From assembly GCA_944332265.1 (NCBI GenBank), contig CALVJQ010000010.1, positions 1 through 51,430 on the forward strand: a stretch of DNA of 51,430 nt, read 5' to 3'. A model generated the notes under the pieces. That model ran no database searches. It saw nothing but the letters and a program-made list of their open reading frames with translations, and was not told where the DNA came from. Both the position numbers and the translations under genes were made by a program. This DNA is from an uncultured Bacilli bacterium. Its GTDB lineage: Bacteria; Bacillota_I; Bacilli_A; RF39; UBA660. How positions within the stretch are numbered: the stretch's first letter is position 1; every line of letters starts with the position of its first letter. Shown piece after piece: positions 40,994-49,679 of the stretch.

Positions 40994-42894
40994 TTTTCAA
41001 TAAATTCTTTACTATTTAGTTTTTTAATAACGTTATCATCAATTTGATATAGTTCTTTTGGTAATGGAGCAAAATTAGCTGATTCTATTTCACTATTTAA
41101 ATAATGACGTAATATTCTTTCTAATTCTTCTTTTTCGATTGGTTTAGCTAAATAGTCGTTAAAACCATCTTCGATATATTTTTCTTTCATGCCTTCGATT
41201 GCATTTGCAGTTAAAACAATTACTTTTGTTTTAAAATCGGGATTGTCTTTTAGAATATGAAGAGTTTCAGTTCCACTCATTTTAGGCATCATATCATCCA
41301 TAAATATTAAGTCATATTTTTGATTGTTGTTTATCTTATCTAAGCATTCATATCCAGATTTACAAGTTTCAATTTGTAAATTGTATTTTTTTAGTAAGCG
41401 TTCGGCTATTTTAAGATTTAGGTCATTGTCATCTACGACCAAGACTTTCTTAGTTGATAAATCTAAATTATTTTCTTTTTTTATAGTCTCTATTTTTTGA
41501 TTGGCAGAAATTATTTGTGGTAGATAAACCGTAAATTTAGAACCACTACCAAATACTGATTGAACAATTATTTTGCCATTTAACATTTCAACTAGTCTTT
41601 TGGTTATCGCTAGACCAAGACCTGTACCTTCTAAGGTTGTATTACGATCTTCATCTAGTCGTTCGAATTTGGTAAATAATTTATCTATTTTTTCTGGTTT
41701 AATACCACGACCTGTATCTTCAACAGATATTATGATTGTTGAATTGTTGTTTTTGTTTATACAACTAATATCAAAAGTAATTGTTCCTTTTTCAGTATAT
41801 TTAACAGCGTTAGTTAATAGATTAGTTATGATTTCTTTTATTTTTCCTTTATCGCCATATAAGGTATTTGGAATATCTGGAGCTACATTCATAATAAATT
41901 CGATAGGTTTTTCTCCAATACGTGGTTTAATTAATTTATATATTGTTTGGCATTCTTCGATAATACTATAGTCACAATTGGTTATTTCCATTTTGTTTGC
42001 TTCTATTTTAGAAATGTCTAATATACCATTAACTATTTCTAGTAAATTTTGACTAGCAAGAATAATATCTTTGGCATCTTGTTTAGCTGATGCTAAATCT
42101 TCTTCATCTTGAATAGCTTCCGAAAATCCCACGATAGCATTTAATGGTGTTCTTATTTCATGGGACATACTTGATAAAAAATCTGTTTTTGCGGCATTAG
42201 CTTTCTCTGCTTTATCGCGTGCTGCTTCTACTTCATTTAATAATTTTATATCTGGATTTTCAATTGTGAAGTACATGATCATATTCGTATATACAATTAT
42301 GGATGGTATAACAATTAAAGTTTGATTTATATATCTTACTATTACAGCAATTGCCATTAATACTAATAAAGAGAATATAGGCAAATATTTTTTGTTAAAT
42401 ATTTTTTTATAATTTAAAAGCAATATTAAGACAATAGCTAAAAAATATAGTACTGCTATTGAATAAATATAGTTAGTGCCTATTCCTCCTATTCCCATTC
42501 CTTTACTATTGTTTATAATATCTAAAGGGAGAAACAATGATACAAATATTGCAATTATATCTATAATAGTTACTACTTTTAATATTCTTTTATACTTATT
42601 TAATTCATGATATGTTATATAAAAAATATATAAAAACATTAATGTAGGCCATAGTATGTAATGTATCATATCTATTTTGTTTATGAATATTATTAAAGGA
42701 ATTGTACTGCTATCGATTTTATATATACCAATAAATAATGCCGTTAGCACTAATAAAACATCTACAAAACTGCTTATAATCATAAAACTGTATAGTTTTG
42801 TTTCTTCAGATTTTATTCTTTCTTTGGAAAAGAAAAGAATAAGAATTAGCAAAGCACAAAAAAAGCCACATATTGTAAAATAAGTACTACTCAT
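40981..42894 (-). CDS. Hybrid sensor histidine kinase with one receiver domain
   Basis: 637 residues. The N-terminal ~215 residues are seven membrane helices of the 7TM-histidine-kinase type, with a short linker. HisKA follows with the phosphorylatable His in SSMSHEIRTPLN near 243, then HATPase_c (NAVKYTEKG, DTGRGIKP, GTGLGLAITKRLV), then a receiver domain with VLVVDDND, phospho-acceptor Asp in FMDDMMP and Lys in LAKPI. It has no output domain. It is a close paralogue of the kinase at 44826-47123. The Shine-Dalgarno is GGTGAG. Confidence 0.95.
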   Translation of the reverse strand: MSSTYFTICGFFCALLILILFFSKERIKSEETKLYSFMIISSFVDVLLVLTALFIGIYKIDSSTIPLIIFINKIDMIHYILWPTLMFLYIFYITYHELNKYKRILKVVTIIDIIAIFVSLFLPLDIINNSKGMGIGGIGTNYIYSIAVLYFLAIVLILLLNYKKIFNKKYLPIFSLLVLMAIAVIVRYINQTLIVIPSIIVYTNMIMYFTIENPDIKLLNEVEAARDKAEKANAAKTDFLSSMSHEIRTPLNAIVGFSEAIQDEEDLASAKQDAKDIILASQNLLEIVNGILDISKIEANKMEITNCDYSIIEECQTIYKLIKPRIGEKPIEFIMNVAPDIPNTLYGDKGKIKEIITNLLTNAVKYTEKGTITFDISCINKNNNSTIIISVEDTGRGIKPEKIDKLFTKFERLDEDRNTTLEGTGLGLAITKRLVEMLNGKIIVQSVFGSGSKFTVYLPQIISANQKIETIKKENNLDLSTKKVLVVDDNDLNLKIAERLLKKYNLQIETCKSGYECLDKINNNQKYDLIFMDDMMPKMSGTETLHILKDNPDFKTKVIVLTANAIEGMKEKYIEDGFNDYLAKPIEKEELERILRHYLNSEIESANFAPLPKELYQIDDNVIKKLNSKEFIENKKV

Positions 42895-42983
42895 ATTATC
42901 TCACCATTATAATTATAACAAATTGTTTTTTCTTAGTAAATTATGAATACTACTATTTATGTTGCTTTTTTGTGTAATTTTTA

Positions 42984-43922
42984 TTATTTTTTTGCGATAT
43001 ATCCTGGTTTAAATTCTCCTGTTTCAGTAATGAAATATTCATTTTCAATTAAACCATCATTGTTGTGATAAAAAAATTTAGATTCTTCTTCAGAGTTATA
43101 TAAATAACCAAAGGCTTTATATTTTTTCATGTAAGTGTGGTTCACATATAACTCCGGGTCTATATCAGACAAGGTATTTCTATTTATACCTAACTCCATC
43201 CATATTTCTTTTCTCATATTTTCCATTATTCCTTGTATTTCTAATGTTTGTTTTATAAAGCTTTCAGTTGGATTTATTTTATATGGATTACCAAAAACTA
43301 TTATACATTTAGAATAAAGATCCTTTTCTTTACCTACTAGATAAGGATTTTCAACATATTCAAAAATAGTAGGTATTATGTTCTTTTCAGTAATAGCTCC
43401 TACTCTTACTCCTCCGATTTTTAATGGTTGCATAGCTTTTATCGGATGAAGATTCCATGTTGCTTCGCCGAAAATTACTCCACATTTTCCTTCTATTATT
43501 TTTTTTGCGAAATCAATAGTACCTTGCTCTGCAGATACTTTGTCGTTTCTGTCAATTAAAGTTGCATCTGAAATAGCAAATATACTTTTTACTAATGGAG
43601 ATATTCCATCTTTTGCTGCAAAAACACTTATTGCTTTTCCTAAAGTTGCAAAAGTTTCGTGGGCAGTAAAATAATCATGCGAATTAGAATGATTGCACAT
43701 AATTATAGCAGAATCATCTGTGGGGATATTTTCCTGGCCTCTAATTTCTAAGGTATAATTTCTAAGATATGGATAGAATTTAACTATCATTTCATGACCA
43801 ATGGATATACTTTTATTTTTTTGATCTTTTATATGTTTCCTTAATGTATTTAGATATTCTCTTTTTTTATCATCTGAGAGAGATTCATATTCATGATTTG
43901 ATAATATTCTAACATTATCCAT
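42984..43922 (-). CDS. PlsC-like (LPLAT) acyltransferase
   Basis: 312 residues, soluble or peripheral. The acyltransferase motif H-x4-D is in MCNHSNSHDYF near 93-103. Motif III reads FGEATWNLHP in place of the common PEGTRS, keeping the Glu. The substrate-binding stretch MQPLKIGGVRVG and a proline motif IIPTIFEYVENPYL follow. The family moves acyl chains to glycerol-phosphate or similar acceptors. The C-terminal ~90 residues are unlike ordinary PlsC. A good promoter (43948-43976) and GGGGGG Shine-Dalgarno precede it. Context with an AMP-forming ligase suggests lipid or acyl modification. Confidence 0.85.
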   Translation of the reverse strand: MDNVRILSNHEYESLSDDKKREYLNTLRKHIKDQKNKSISIGHEMIVKFYPYLRNYTLEIRGQENIPTDDSAIIMCNHSNSHDYFTAHETFATLGKAISVFAAKDGISPLVKSIFAISDATLIDRNDKVSAEQGTIDFAKKIIEGKCGVIFGEATWNLHPIKAMQPLKIGGVRVGAITEKNIIPTIFEYVENPYLVGKEKDLYSKCIIVFGNPYKINPTESFIKQTLEIQGIMENMRKEIWMELGINRNTLSDIDPELYVNHTYMKKYKAFGYLYNSEEESKFFYHNNDGLIENEYFITETGEFKPGYIAKK

Positions 43923-43947
43923 TTATATCCCCCCTTTAACTACTTTA

Positions 43948-43976
43948 ATTATATCATTTTATTATTTAAGAGACAA
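43948..43976 (-). promoter_or_regulatory. Promoter of the PlsC-like gene
   Basis: Minus strand TTGTCT (43976-43971), 17-base spacer, TATAAT (43953-43948) with an extended TGA before it. Confidence 0.72.
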
Positions 43977-43985
43977 ATTTTGCCA

Positions 43986-44014
43986 TAAAAAAAGCTAGGA
44001 TTTATTACTAGCTT
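43986..44014 (-). terminator. Terminator of the HPt-receiver gene
   Basis: Minus strand AAGCTAG / CTAGCTT stem with a nine-base loop and seven T; the stop codon lies in the hairpin. Confidence 0.78.
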
Positions 44015-44783
44015 GTCTAATTGTTTTTTCAACGGCATCTTTTATTTTAGCTTCACTAAAAGGTTTATTTATCATATCTACTATTGGATATTCAAATGCT
44101 CTATTAATTGCTTCGCTTGAGGAATCCCCACTTATTATTGTAACTGGCATTCTTTCTAATAAATTACTTTGAGTCATATAGTCTAAGACTGAGAAACCAC
44201 TTACTTTAGGCATATTTAAATCCAATAAAATTGCTTTAATACGATTATCATCTTCATGATCCCTAATAACTTTTAATGCTTCTTCGCCATTTTTAGCAAA
44301 TTCTAATTGATAATCAGCATCAAAGATTTTCTTAACGAAAATTCTTATTACTTCGGAGTCGTCAGCTACAAGAATAATATCTTCATTTAAAGTTTCATTT
44401 TCTTCTAGAGTTTCAGAAATTTCATTATCTTCTAAATATCCATTAAGAATATTTTTAACTTTTTCGGTTTCTTCTATTAATTGATTATAATTTGCTTTAA
44501 CATAATTAAGATCATTAGCTTTACTTTTCATTTCATGTTCATAAGCTATTTCAGCTAATTTAGTAAAACCGAAATATTTACAATCACTTTTTAATGAATG
44601 AACATATATTGCATAATTAGGCATATCTTCTTCTTGATAGTATTTTTTTATTAAACCTAATTTTTCATCTATTCCTGATTTAAATTCTTTTATTGTTTCG
44701 TTATAAGTTTCTATATCGCCAAATAATTCTAATGCTTTATCTACATCAACATTATTTTGATATAGAAAATTGATATCTTTCAT
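43995..44783 (-). CDS. HPt-receiver phosphotransfer protein
   Basis: 262 residues. Residues ~1-115 form an HPt four-helix domain with the phospho-His in YVHSLKSDCKYFG near 62. After a linker, a receiver domain (~135-260) has ILVADDSEV, Asp in LLDLNMPKVSG and Lys in MINKPFSEA. It carries no DNA-binding or enzymatic output. It lies 42 bases downstream of the two-receiver kinase, so it is the natural phospho-relay partner of the hybrid kinases on either side. Confidence 0.92.
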   Translation of the reverse strand: MKDINFLYQNNVDVDKALELFGDIETYNETIKEFKSGIDEKLGLIKKYYQEEDMPNYAIYVHSLKSDCKYFGFTKLAEIAYEHEMKSKANDLNYVKANYNQLIEETEKVKNILNGYLEDNEISETLEENETLNEDIILVADDSEVIRIFVKKIFDADYQLEFAKNGEEALKVIRDHEDDNRIKAILLDLNMPKVSGFSVLDYMTQSNLLERMPVTIISGDSSSEAINRAFEYPIVDMINKPFSEAKIKDAVEKTIRQASNKS

Positions 44784-44825
44784 ATTATCACCGTACCTTA
44801 TTACAATTTTATTATATTATAATGA

Positions 44826-47123
44826 TTAATTCAATAACTTAGTTAAAAGTTCTTCTACTGTTTCTTTAGTAAATGGTTTTTGCAGATAGCCTGCAAATTT
44901 ATGAGTAGTTATTTTTTCATTTACTTCATCTAGAGATGAGGCAGTTGTTAAAATAACTGGGGTATTAAAATCTTCAAGAGTATTTAAATTATCTAGAGTT
45001 GCACATCCATTTAATTCGGGCATCATATCATCCATAAATATTAAATCATATTTATTTTCAATAACTTTTTCGATACATGATGATCCACTATTTACTTTAG
45101 TTATATCTAAATTGTATTTTTGTAAAATATTTTCAGCTACTTTTAAATTTATTTCATTATCATCTACTAAAAGAATCTTTTTATCTTGAAAATTTAACGG
45201 CTGTTTTTTGGCACTTGCAAGAATTGGTAATTCAATAGTAAATTCTTTTTCAAAAACAGATTTTGTTTCTTTATACATATTTGTGTTAGCTGATTTACTA
45301 TTTAGTTTATTTAGATATTTTTTTATTATTCTTTCTAATTCTGGTTTTTCGATTGGTTTGGCTAGATAATCATCAAAACCACAATCTAAATATTCTTGTT
45401 TCATTCCTGTTATGGCATTGGCTGTTAGAGCTATTACTGGAGTATTAAAATCAGCTTTTTCTTTTAATTTTTTTAATGTTTCGCGACCGTTCATTTTTGG
45501 CATCATATCGTCTAGGAAGATAATATCATATTGTTCATTATTTTTTATTTTAGCTAGACATGCTAAGCCACTAGTACAAGAATCAATAGTAAAATTATAT
45601 TTTTTTAGTAAAACAGATGCTACTTTTATATTAAGTTCATTATCATCTACTAAAAGAATGCGAGCACCTGAAGCATCAATTATTTTACTTTCTGATTTCG
45701 CTGCTTGGCGTGTTGGTTCAGGGGCTACTGAAATAATACGTTGATCAATAGAAACTGTAAATTTTGACCCTTTGCCATAAACAGATTGAACTACTATTTT
45801 ACCATTCATTAATTCCACTAATTTTTTAGTAATGGCAAGTCCTAAGCCTGTACCTTCGATTGTTAGTTGTTTCTCAACATTAAGCCTTTCAAATTTAGAA
45901 AATAATTTAGGAATGCTTTCTTCTTTAATACCTATTCCACTATCTTCTACAGAGATAATTAAACGACATATGTTGTCCTTAATAACTGTTGATACGGTAA
46001 AATCTATAAAACCTTCTTTTGTATATTTAACAGCATTAGTTAAAATATTTAAAATAATTTGTTTTAAACGAATATTATCACCATATAAAACTCTTGGAAT
46101 AGATTTATCAATATTTACTCGGAATTCTAGACCTTTGTCGCCAATACGTGCTTTAGTTAAAGCTACTAATTCATCTAGCATAGATTTTATATCATATTCT
46201 TTATTGATTATTTCTAGTTTATTAGCTTCTATTTTAGATATGTCTAATATACCATTAACTATTTCTAGAAGATTATTAGAAGCCATTATTATATCATCAA
46301 CTTTTTCTTGAGCAGATTCTGGAATATCATCTTCTTTTAGGCTTTCAGAAAAACCTACGATTGCATTTAATGGTGTTCTTATTTCGTGTGACATATTAGA
46401 TAAAAAATCTGATTTAGCATGATTAGCTTTTTCGGCTGCATCTTTGGCAATTGATACTTGCTCTAACATTTTTACATCAGGATTTTCAATTGTGAAGTAC
46501 ATTATGACACATATTAACGTTTCAACATATGTCATCAATAAAAGTTGTGGGTAAGCTCTTTGTAAAGCAATTGCAACTCCACCGATGAAAAGAAACACTA
46601 CAATTGGTATATATTTTTTGTTTTTTATTTTTTTGATATTTTTTAGTATCGTATATACTATAAATATAATTCCTATAAATGAAATCATATAAGTAAATTG
46701 AACGCTTAATCCTGTTGTATATCTAACTGAGAAATTATCTTTTATTACTACATCTATTGGTAATATAGCTAAAATAATGCTAATTACTATGTAATATATA
46801 ATAAAAATAGGCACTCTTTTTTGTTCAATTTTATTTTCTTCTCTTGAAATACTATATACGTAATATGATAATGTACAAATCCAAAATATTAAATATAACA
46901 AGTATGTTTTATATATTACTTGACTGATTAAAGGAAAATCAGAATGTATACTTGTTGCAAAAGAGCAAAGTAATTCAATACATAAACCAATAAAATTAGA
47001 TATTATTAGAGTTTTATAAATCCATGTTTCTTTACTCTTTATATGACCTTTTCTGAAATATAGAATTAAAATTATAATGCTAAATGGAAGTGCAGCTAAA
47101 GGAAAAAATAAGCCTGTTCCCAT
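44826..47123 (-). CDS. Hybrid sensor histidine kinase with two receiver domains
   Basis: 765 residues. Seven membrane helices (~1-215), HisKA with His in SNMSHEIRTPLN near 245, HATPase_c (NAVKYTKEG, DSGIGIKEE, GTGLGLAITKKLV), then two receiver domains at about 490-610 (LLVDDNELN, FLDDMMP, LAKPI) and 645-765 (LLVDDNEIN, FMDDMMP, LQKPF). Its N-terminal half parallels the kinase at 40981-42894 (MYFTIENPD...DFLSxMSHE), so the two arose by duplication. Multi-step phosphorelay with the HPt-receiver gene just downstream is likely. Confidence 0.95.
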   Translation of the reverse strand: MGTGLFFPLAALPFSIIILILYFRKGHIKSKETWIYKTLIISNFIGLCIELLCSFATSIHSDFPLISQVIYKTYLLYLIFWICTLSYYVYSISREENKIEQKRVPIFIIYYIVISIILAILPIDVVIKDNFSVRYTTGLSVQFTYMISFIGIIFIVYTILKNIKKIKNKKYIPIVVFLFIGGVAIALQRAYPQLLLMTYVETLICVIMYFTIENPDVKMLEQVSIAKDAAEKANHAKSDFLSNMSHEIRTPLNAIVGFSESLKEDDIPESAQEKVDDIIMASNNLLEIVNGILDISKIEANKLEIINKEYDIKSMLDELVALTKARIGDKGLEFRVNIDKSIPRVLYGDNIRLKQIILNILTNAVKYTKEGFIDFTVSTVIKDNICRLIISVEDSGIGIKEESIPKLFSKFERLNVEKQLTIEGTGLGLAITKKLVELMNGKIVVQSVYGKGSKFTVSIDQRIISVAPEPTRQAAKSESKIIDASGARILLVDDNELNIKVASVLLKKYNFTIDSCTSGLACLAKIKNNEQYDIIFLDDMMPKMNGRETLKKLKEKADFNTPVIALTANAITGMKQEYLDCGFDDYLAKPIEKPELERIIKKYLNKLNSKSANTNMYKETKSVFEKEFTIELPILASAKKQPLNFQDKKILLVDDNEINLKVAENILQKYNLDITKVNSGSSCIEKVIENKYDLIFMDDMMPELNGCATLDNLNTLEDFNTPVILTTASSLDEVNEKITTHKFAGYLQKPFTKETVEELLTKLLN

Positions 47124-47164
47124 TTTATCACTACCTTTCCTATTATATATTTTTATTATAGCAT

Positions 47165-47192
47165 AAAAAAAAGAGATTTAACTATCTCTTTT
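47165..47192 (-). terminator. Terminator of the AMP-forming ligase gene
   Basis: Minus strand AAAAGAGAT / ATCTCTTTT stem with a six-base loop and a following T run. Confidence 0.8.
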
Positions 47193-48951
47193 ATAGTTTT
47201 TTTACTAATTTTGAAGAGTCTCTTTTTTCTTCGGCATCTTTTTCTAATTCTTCATAATTTATTTTATCTGTGCCTTGTCTTCGTGGTAAATTTTCTACAA
47301 ACTCTATGTATGCTGGTATTTCATAACTTTTTAGTTGAATATTTCCTTTATTAATTGTATTAATTCCATCTTTTATTATTTTCATAATATATTCTTTTGT
47401 TTCTTCTGTTGGTGCTATTCCATCTTTTAATACGATATATGCTTTATTAACATATAATAATTCTTCATCTGGAACTTTTACTACCGCACATTCATTTATA
47501 ATGTCAATATATGATAATAAAGTTTGAATTTTATCACAATATACCTTATTCAATGATGACATAATATAGAATCTTGAATCTCTTCCTGTTAAAGTAAAGT
47601 ATCCGTCTTTATCAATAAAACCAAGGGTTCCAGTTTTAAAGTAAGTTTTTCCATTTTTTTCAAATTTAGCTTTCTTCGTTTCTTCCGGCATTCCATAATA
47701 TTCTTTAAATACATGTTCTCCAGAAACACATAATAATCCTTCTTCATTATATTTTTTTTCTTCAAGTGTTTCAGGATCAACAATCATTGCGCTAGTTCCA
47801 ACTAATACTTTGCCGGCGGTTTCAGGTCTAATTTCAATACCAGTAGGGTTTGTTCCACAGCTTACAGTTTCGGCATTTCCTGAGCCGTTACCAATTTCTA
47901 CATTATGTGCTTGGTGCGCTTCAAAAAATTCACTTCCTCTTTTGCTATGTTTTGGAGTTAAAAAATCTCCTCCGGAAATATAAGTAGTGATTGATGACAA
48001 GTCTTGCTTTTCTGGTGTGTATCTAATCATTAAGTTTAATAATGCCGGACTACCAAATATAATATTTGGATTTTTTTTCAAATATTGACTAATATTATCT
48101 TTTGATAAATTAGGTGCTAATATAGCAGTTTTACTACTTAGCAAAGTCATTAAAGTAGATGTGGCAAAGCCATATGGATAAGTAAATGGAACACATACAA
48201 GCGTCCTTTCTCCATTCAAAGATTCTACTTTACTAGAGTTTTTTAAATATACTCCAGCTGCAATTACATTTTTGTTGGTTAATACTACTGGCTTTGGTTT
48301 TCCTGTGGAACCACTAGTAAATAAAATTAATGAGTCATCTTTACTTGAATTTGAAGGCAAGCCTTTTTTCTGATATTCTGCTATTGAACCTAAGCTATTG
48401 AAATCAATTATATTTTTATTTGTAGTGATTCTATAATCATTATCTAGCGATAAATTATTTATATTTTTATTAGATAAGGTTATTATATACTCAACACCTG
48501 TCTCTTTTTTACATTTTATGTTTTCTTCTTCTGTTGCATTATAATTTATATAAATCGGAGACTCAAATATATTTAAATATGAATATATCTCTTTTTTACT
48601 AGCATTTGGATCTAAAAAAGTGGTTACTGCGCCTATTCTATTACATGCTAAAAACGCAGCTACTGCTTGATAAAAGTTGGGCATTGATATTGAAACAATT
48701 TGTCCTTTTCTTACGCCTAGTTCTTTTAAGGCTCTAGATATAGTAATAGCATCTTTAAATAGTTGATTATATGTTACTTCTATTTCTAGGCAGTCGATTG
48801 CTACTTTTTTTTGATACATTAAATTTATAGCTTTTAGTGCATTATAGATGCTCATATTTGGAATAATAGGATGTTTAGCCCAAAACGAATAGCCTTGATT
48901 TTGTGGATTGTCAATGCTTGCAAATCCTGTTAAGTCTTGATTTTTAATCAT
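47191..48951 (-). CDS. AMP-forming acyl ligase (ANL superfamily) with an altered A7 motif
   Basis: 586 residues. ANL adenylation motifs: LILFTSGSTGKPKPVVLT near 208, VCVPFTYPYGFA, ISGGDFLTPK, IGNGSGNAE, and the C-terminal lysine in RRQGTDKINYEEL. The usual YxTGDLG reads FKTGTLG, so the aspartate that holds the ATP ribose is replaced by Thr, and the hinge GRxKD reads GRDSRF. It resembles acyl-CoA/fatty acid ligases in length. The carrier (CoA or an ACP) and the acid are unknown. It shares an upstream block with the gene at 49021. Confidence 0.88.
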   Translation of the reverse strand: MIKNQDLTGFASIDNPQNQGYSFWAKHPIIPNMSIYNALKAINLMYQKKVAIDCLEIEVTYNQLFKDAITISRALKELGVRKGQIVSISMPNFYQAVAAFLACNRIGAVTTFLDPNASKKEIYSYLNIFESPIYINYNATEEENIKCKKETGVEYIITLSNKNINNLSLDNDYRITTNKNIIDFNSLGSIAEYQKKGLPSNSSKDDSLILFTSGSTGKPKPVVLTNKNVIAAGVYLKNSSKVESLNGERTLVCVPFTYPYGFATSTLMTLLSSKTAILAPNLSKDNISQYLKKNPNIIFGSPALLNLMIRYTPEKQDLSSITTYISGGDFLTPKHSKRGSEFFEAHQAHNVEIGNGSGNAETVSCGTNPTGIEIRPETAGKVLVGTSAMIVDPETLEEKKYNEEGLLCVSGEHVFKEYYGMPEETKKAKFEKNGKTYFKTGTLGFIDKDGYFTLTGRDSRFYIMSSLNKVYCDKIQTLLSYIDIINECAVVKVPDEELLYVNKAYIVLKDGIAPTEETKEYIMKIIKDGINTINKGNIQLKSYEIPAYIEFVENLPRRQGTDKINYEELEKDAEEKRDSSKLVKKL

Positions 48952-48981
48952 TTATTTTTCCCCCTTATTAACCAATTTATG

Positions 48982-49000
48982 TTTATAATATTTTTATAAA
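48982..49000 (-). promoter_or_regulatory. Inverted-repeat operator candidate before the ligase gene
   Basis: Minus strand TTTATAA-AAATA-TTATAAA, a perfect 7-5-7 inverted repeat about 35 bases before the ATG. It lies inside a ~45-base block nearly identical to that before the gene at 49021-49608. Confidence 0.55.
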
Positions 49001-49020
49001 ATAAATATATTTATTATTTA

Positions 49021-49608
49021 TTATTTATTATTTTTCATTTCTAATTTCTTTTCTTGAGATTCATCTTCTTTTTGATGAAGAAGTTTGTGATAGTAAGCTT
49101 TTTCTTTAAAACAAATATAAGTTATATATCCCATACCTGCACCTAAGATAAATTTTGAAAGAGCAAATGGCGTTGATTCAGTACTTAATGATGATAATAT
49201 AGTTGATATAGTTGATATTAAAAAACCAGTACTCATATAATCATATAGTTCTTTATCTGCCTTACAATTAGCAAGTTCCAGTTTTAGACTGTTTAATATT
49301 TCTCTTAAATCTATTGTATTATTTTTGGTTAATTCATCACTATTATTTAATATTTCTAATTCTTTTTTATTATTTTTTTGACGACGAATATTTCTTACAC
49401 AAATAGCTCCAGTAGCTATAGAAACACCGATATTTGATATAGCTTGTAAAGGATTATTGATTGATAAATTCATTAAAGCTACAATAGCATTAATAGGTGT
49501 TACTATAGCAGTTGATGCTAAAAGAGCTTTTGTAGAAAGCGAGTTACGATTTATTAAATCTGTTTTGTATTTTTTTATTATATTATTTGATTCTTGATAA
49601 TCTTCCAT
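49021..49608 (-). CDS. Small membrane protein, unknown
   Basis: 195 residues. Hydrophobic segments lie near 27-47, 55-72, 120-140 and 145-160, with a charged middle (NIRRQKNNKKELEILNN) and a Lys/Glu-rich tail. No family recognised. GGGGG precedes the ATG. Its last codons lie in a short TTATTAT repeat. It shares its upstream block, including the inverted repeat, with the ligase gene 650 bases further on, so the two are likely co-regulated. Confidence 0.72.
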   Translation of the reverse strand: MEDYQESNNIIKKYKTDLINRNSLSTKALLASTAIVTPINAIVALMNLSINNPLQAISNIGVSIATGAICVRNIRRQKNNKKELEILNNSDELTKNNTIDLREILNSLKLELANCKADKELYDYMSTGFLISTISTILSSLSTESTPFALSKFILGAGMGYITYICFKEKAYYHKLLHQKEDESQEKKLEMKNNK

Positions 49609-49633
49609 ATTTCCCCCTGTTAACTAATTTAAG

Positions 49634-49652
49634 TTTACAATATTTTTATAAA
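49634..49652 (-). promoter_or_regulatory. Second copy of the inverted-repeat operator candidate
   Basis: Minus strand TTTATAA-AAATA-TTGTAAA, one mismatch from the copy at 48982, at a similar distance (about 26-30 bases) from the ATG at 49608. Confidence 0.55.
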
Positions 49653-49679
49653 ATTAGCAAATTTATCTATTATTTTTTT

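Noticed and set aside
45412..46311. Plus-strand ORFs of 110 and 159 codons opposite the hybrid kinase
   Set aside because: Shadows of the conserved kinase and receiver motifs; no start signals.
47589..47783. Out-of-frame minus-strand ORF inside the ligase gene
   Set aside because: Lysine/leucine-rich shift of the ligase coding sequence with no ribosome binding site.
49011..49031. Three TTATTAT repeats
   Set aside because: Very short and expected in A+T-rich sequence; partly codes the Asn-Lys tail of the small membrane protein.
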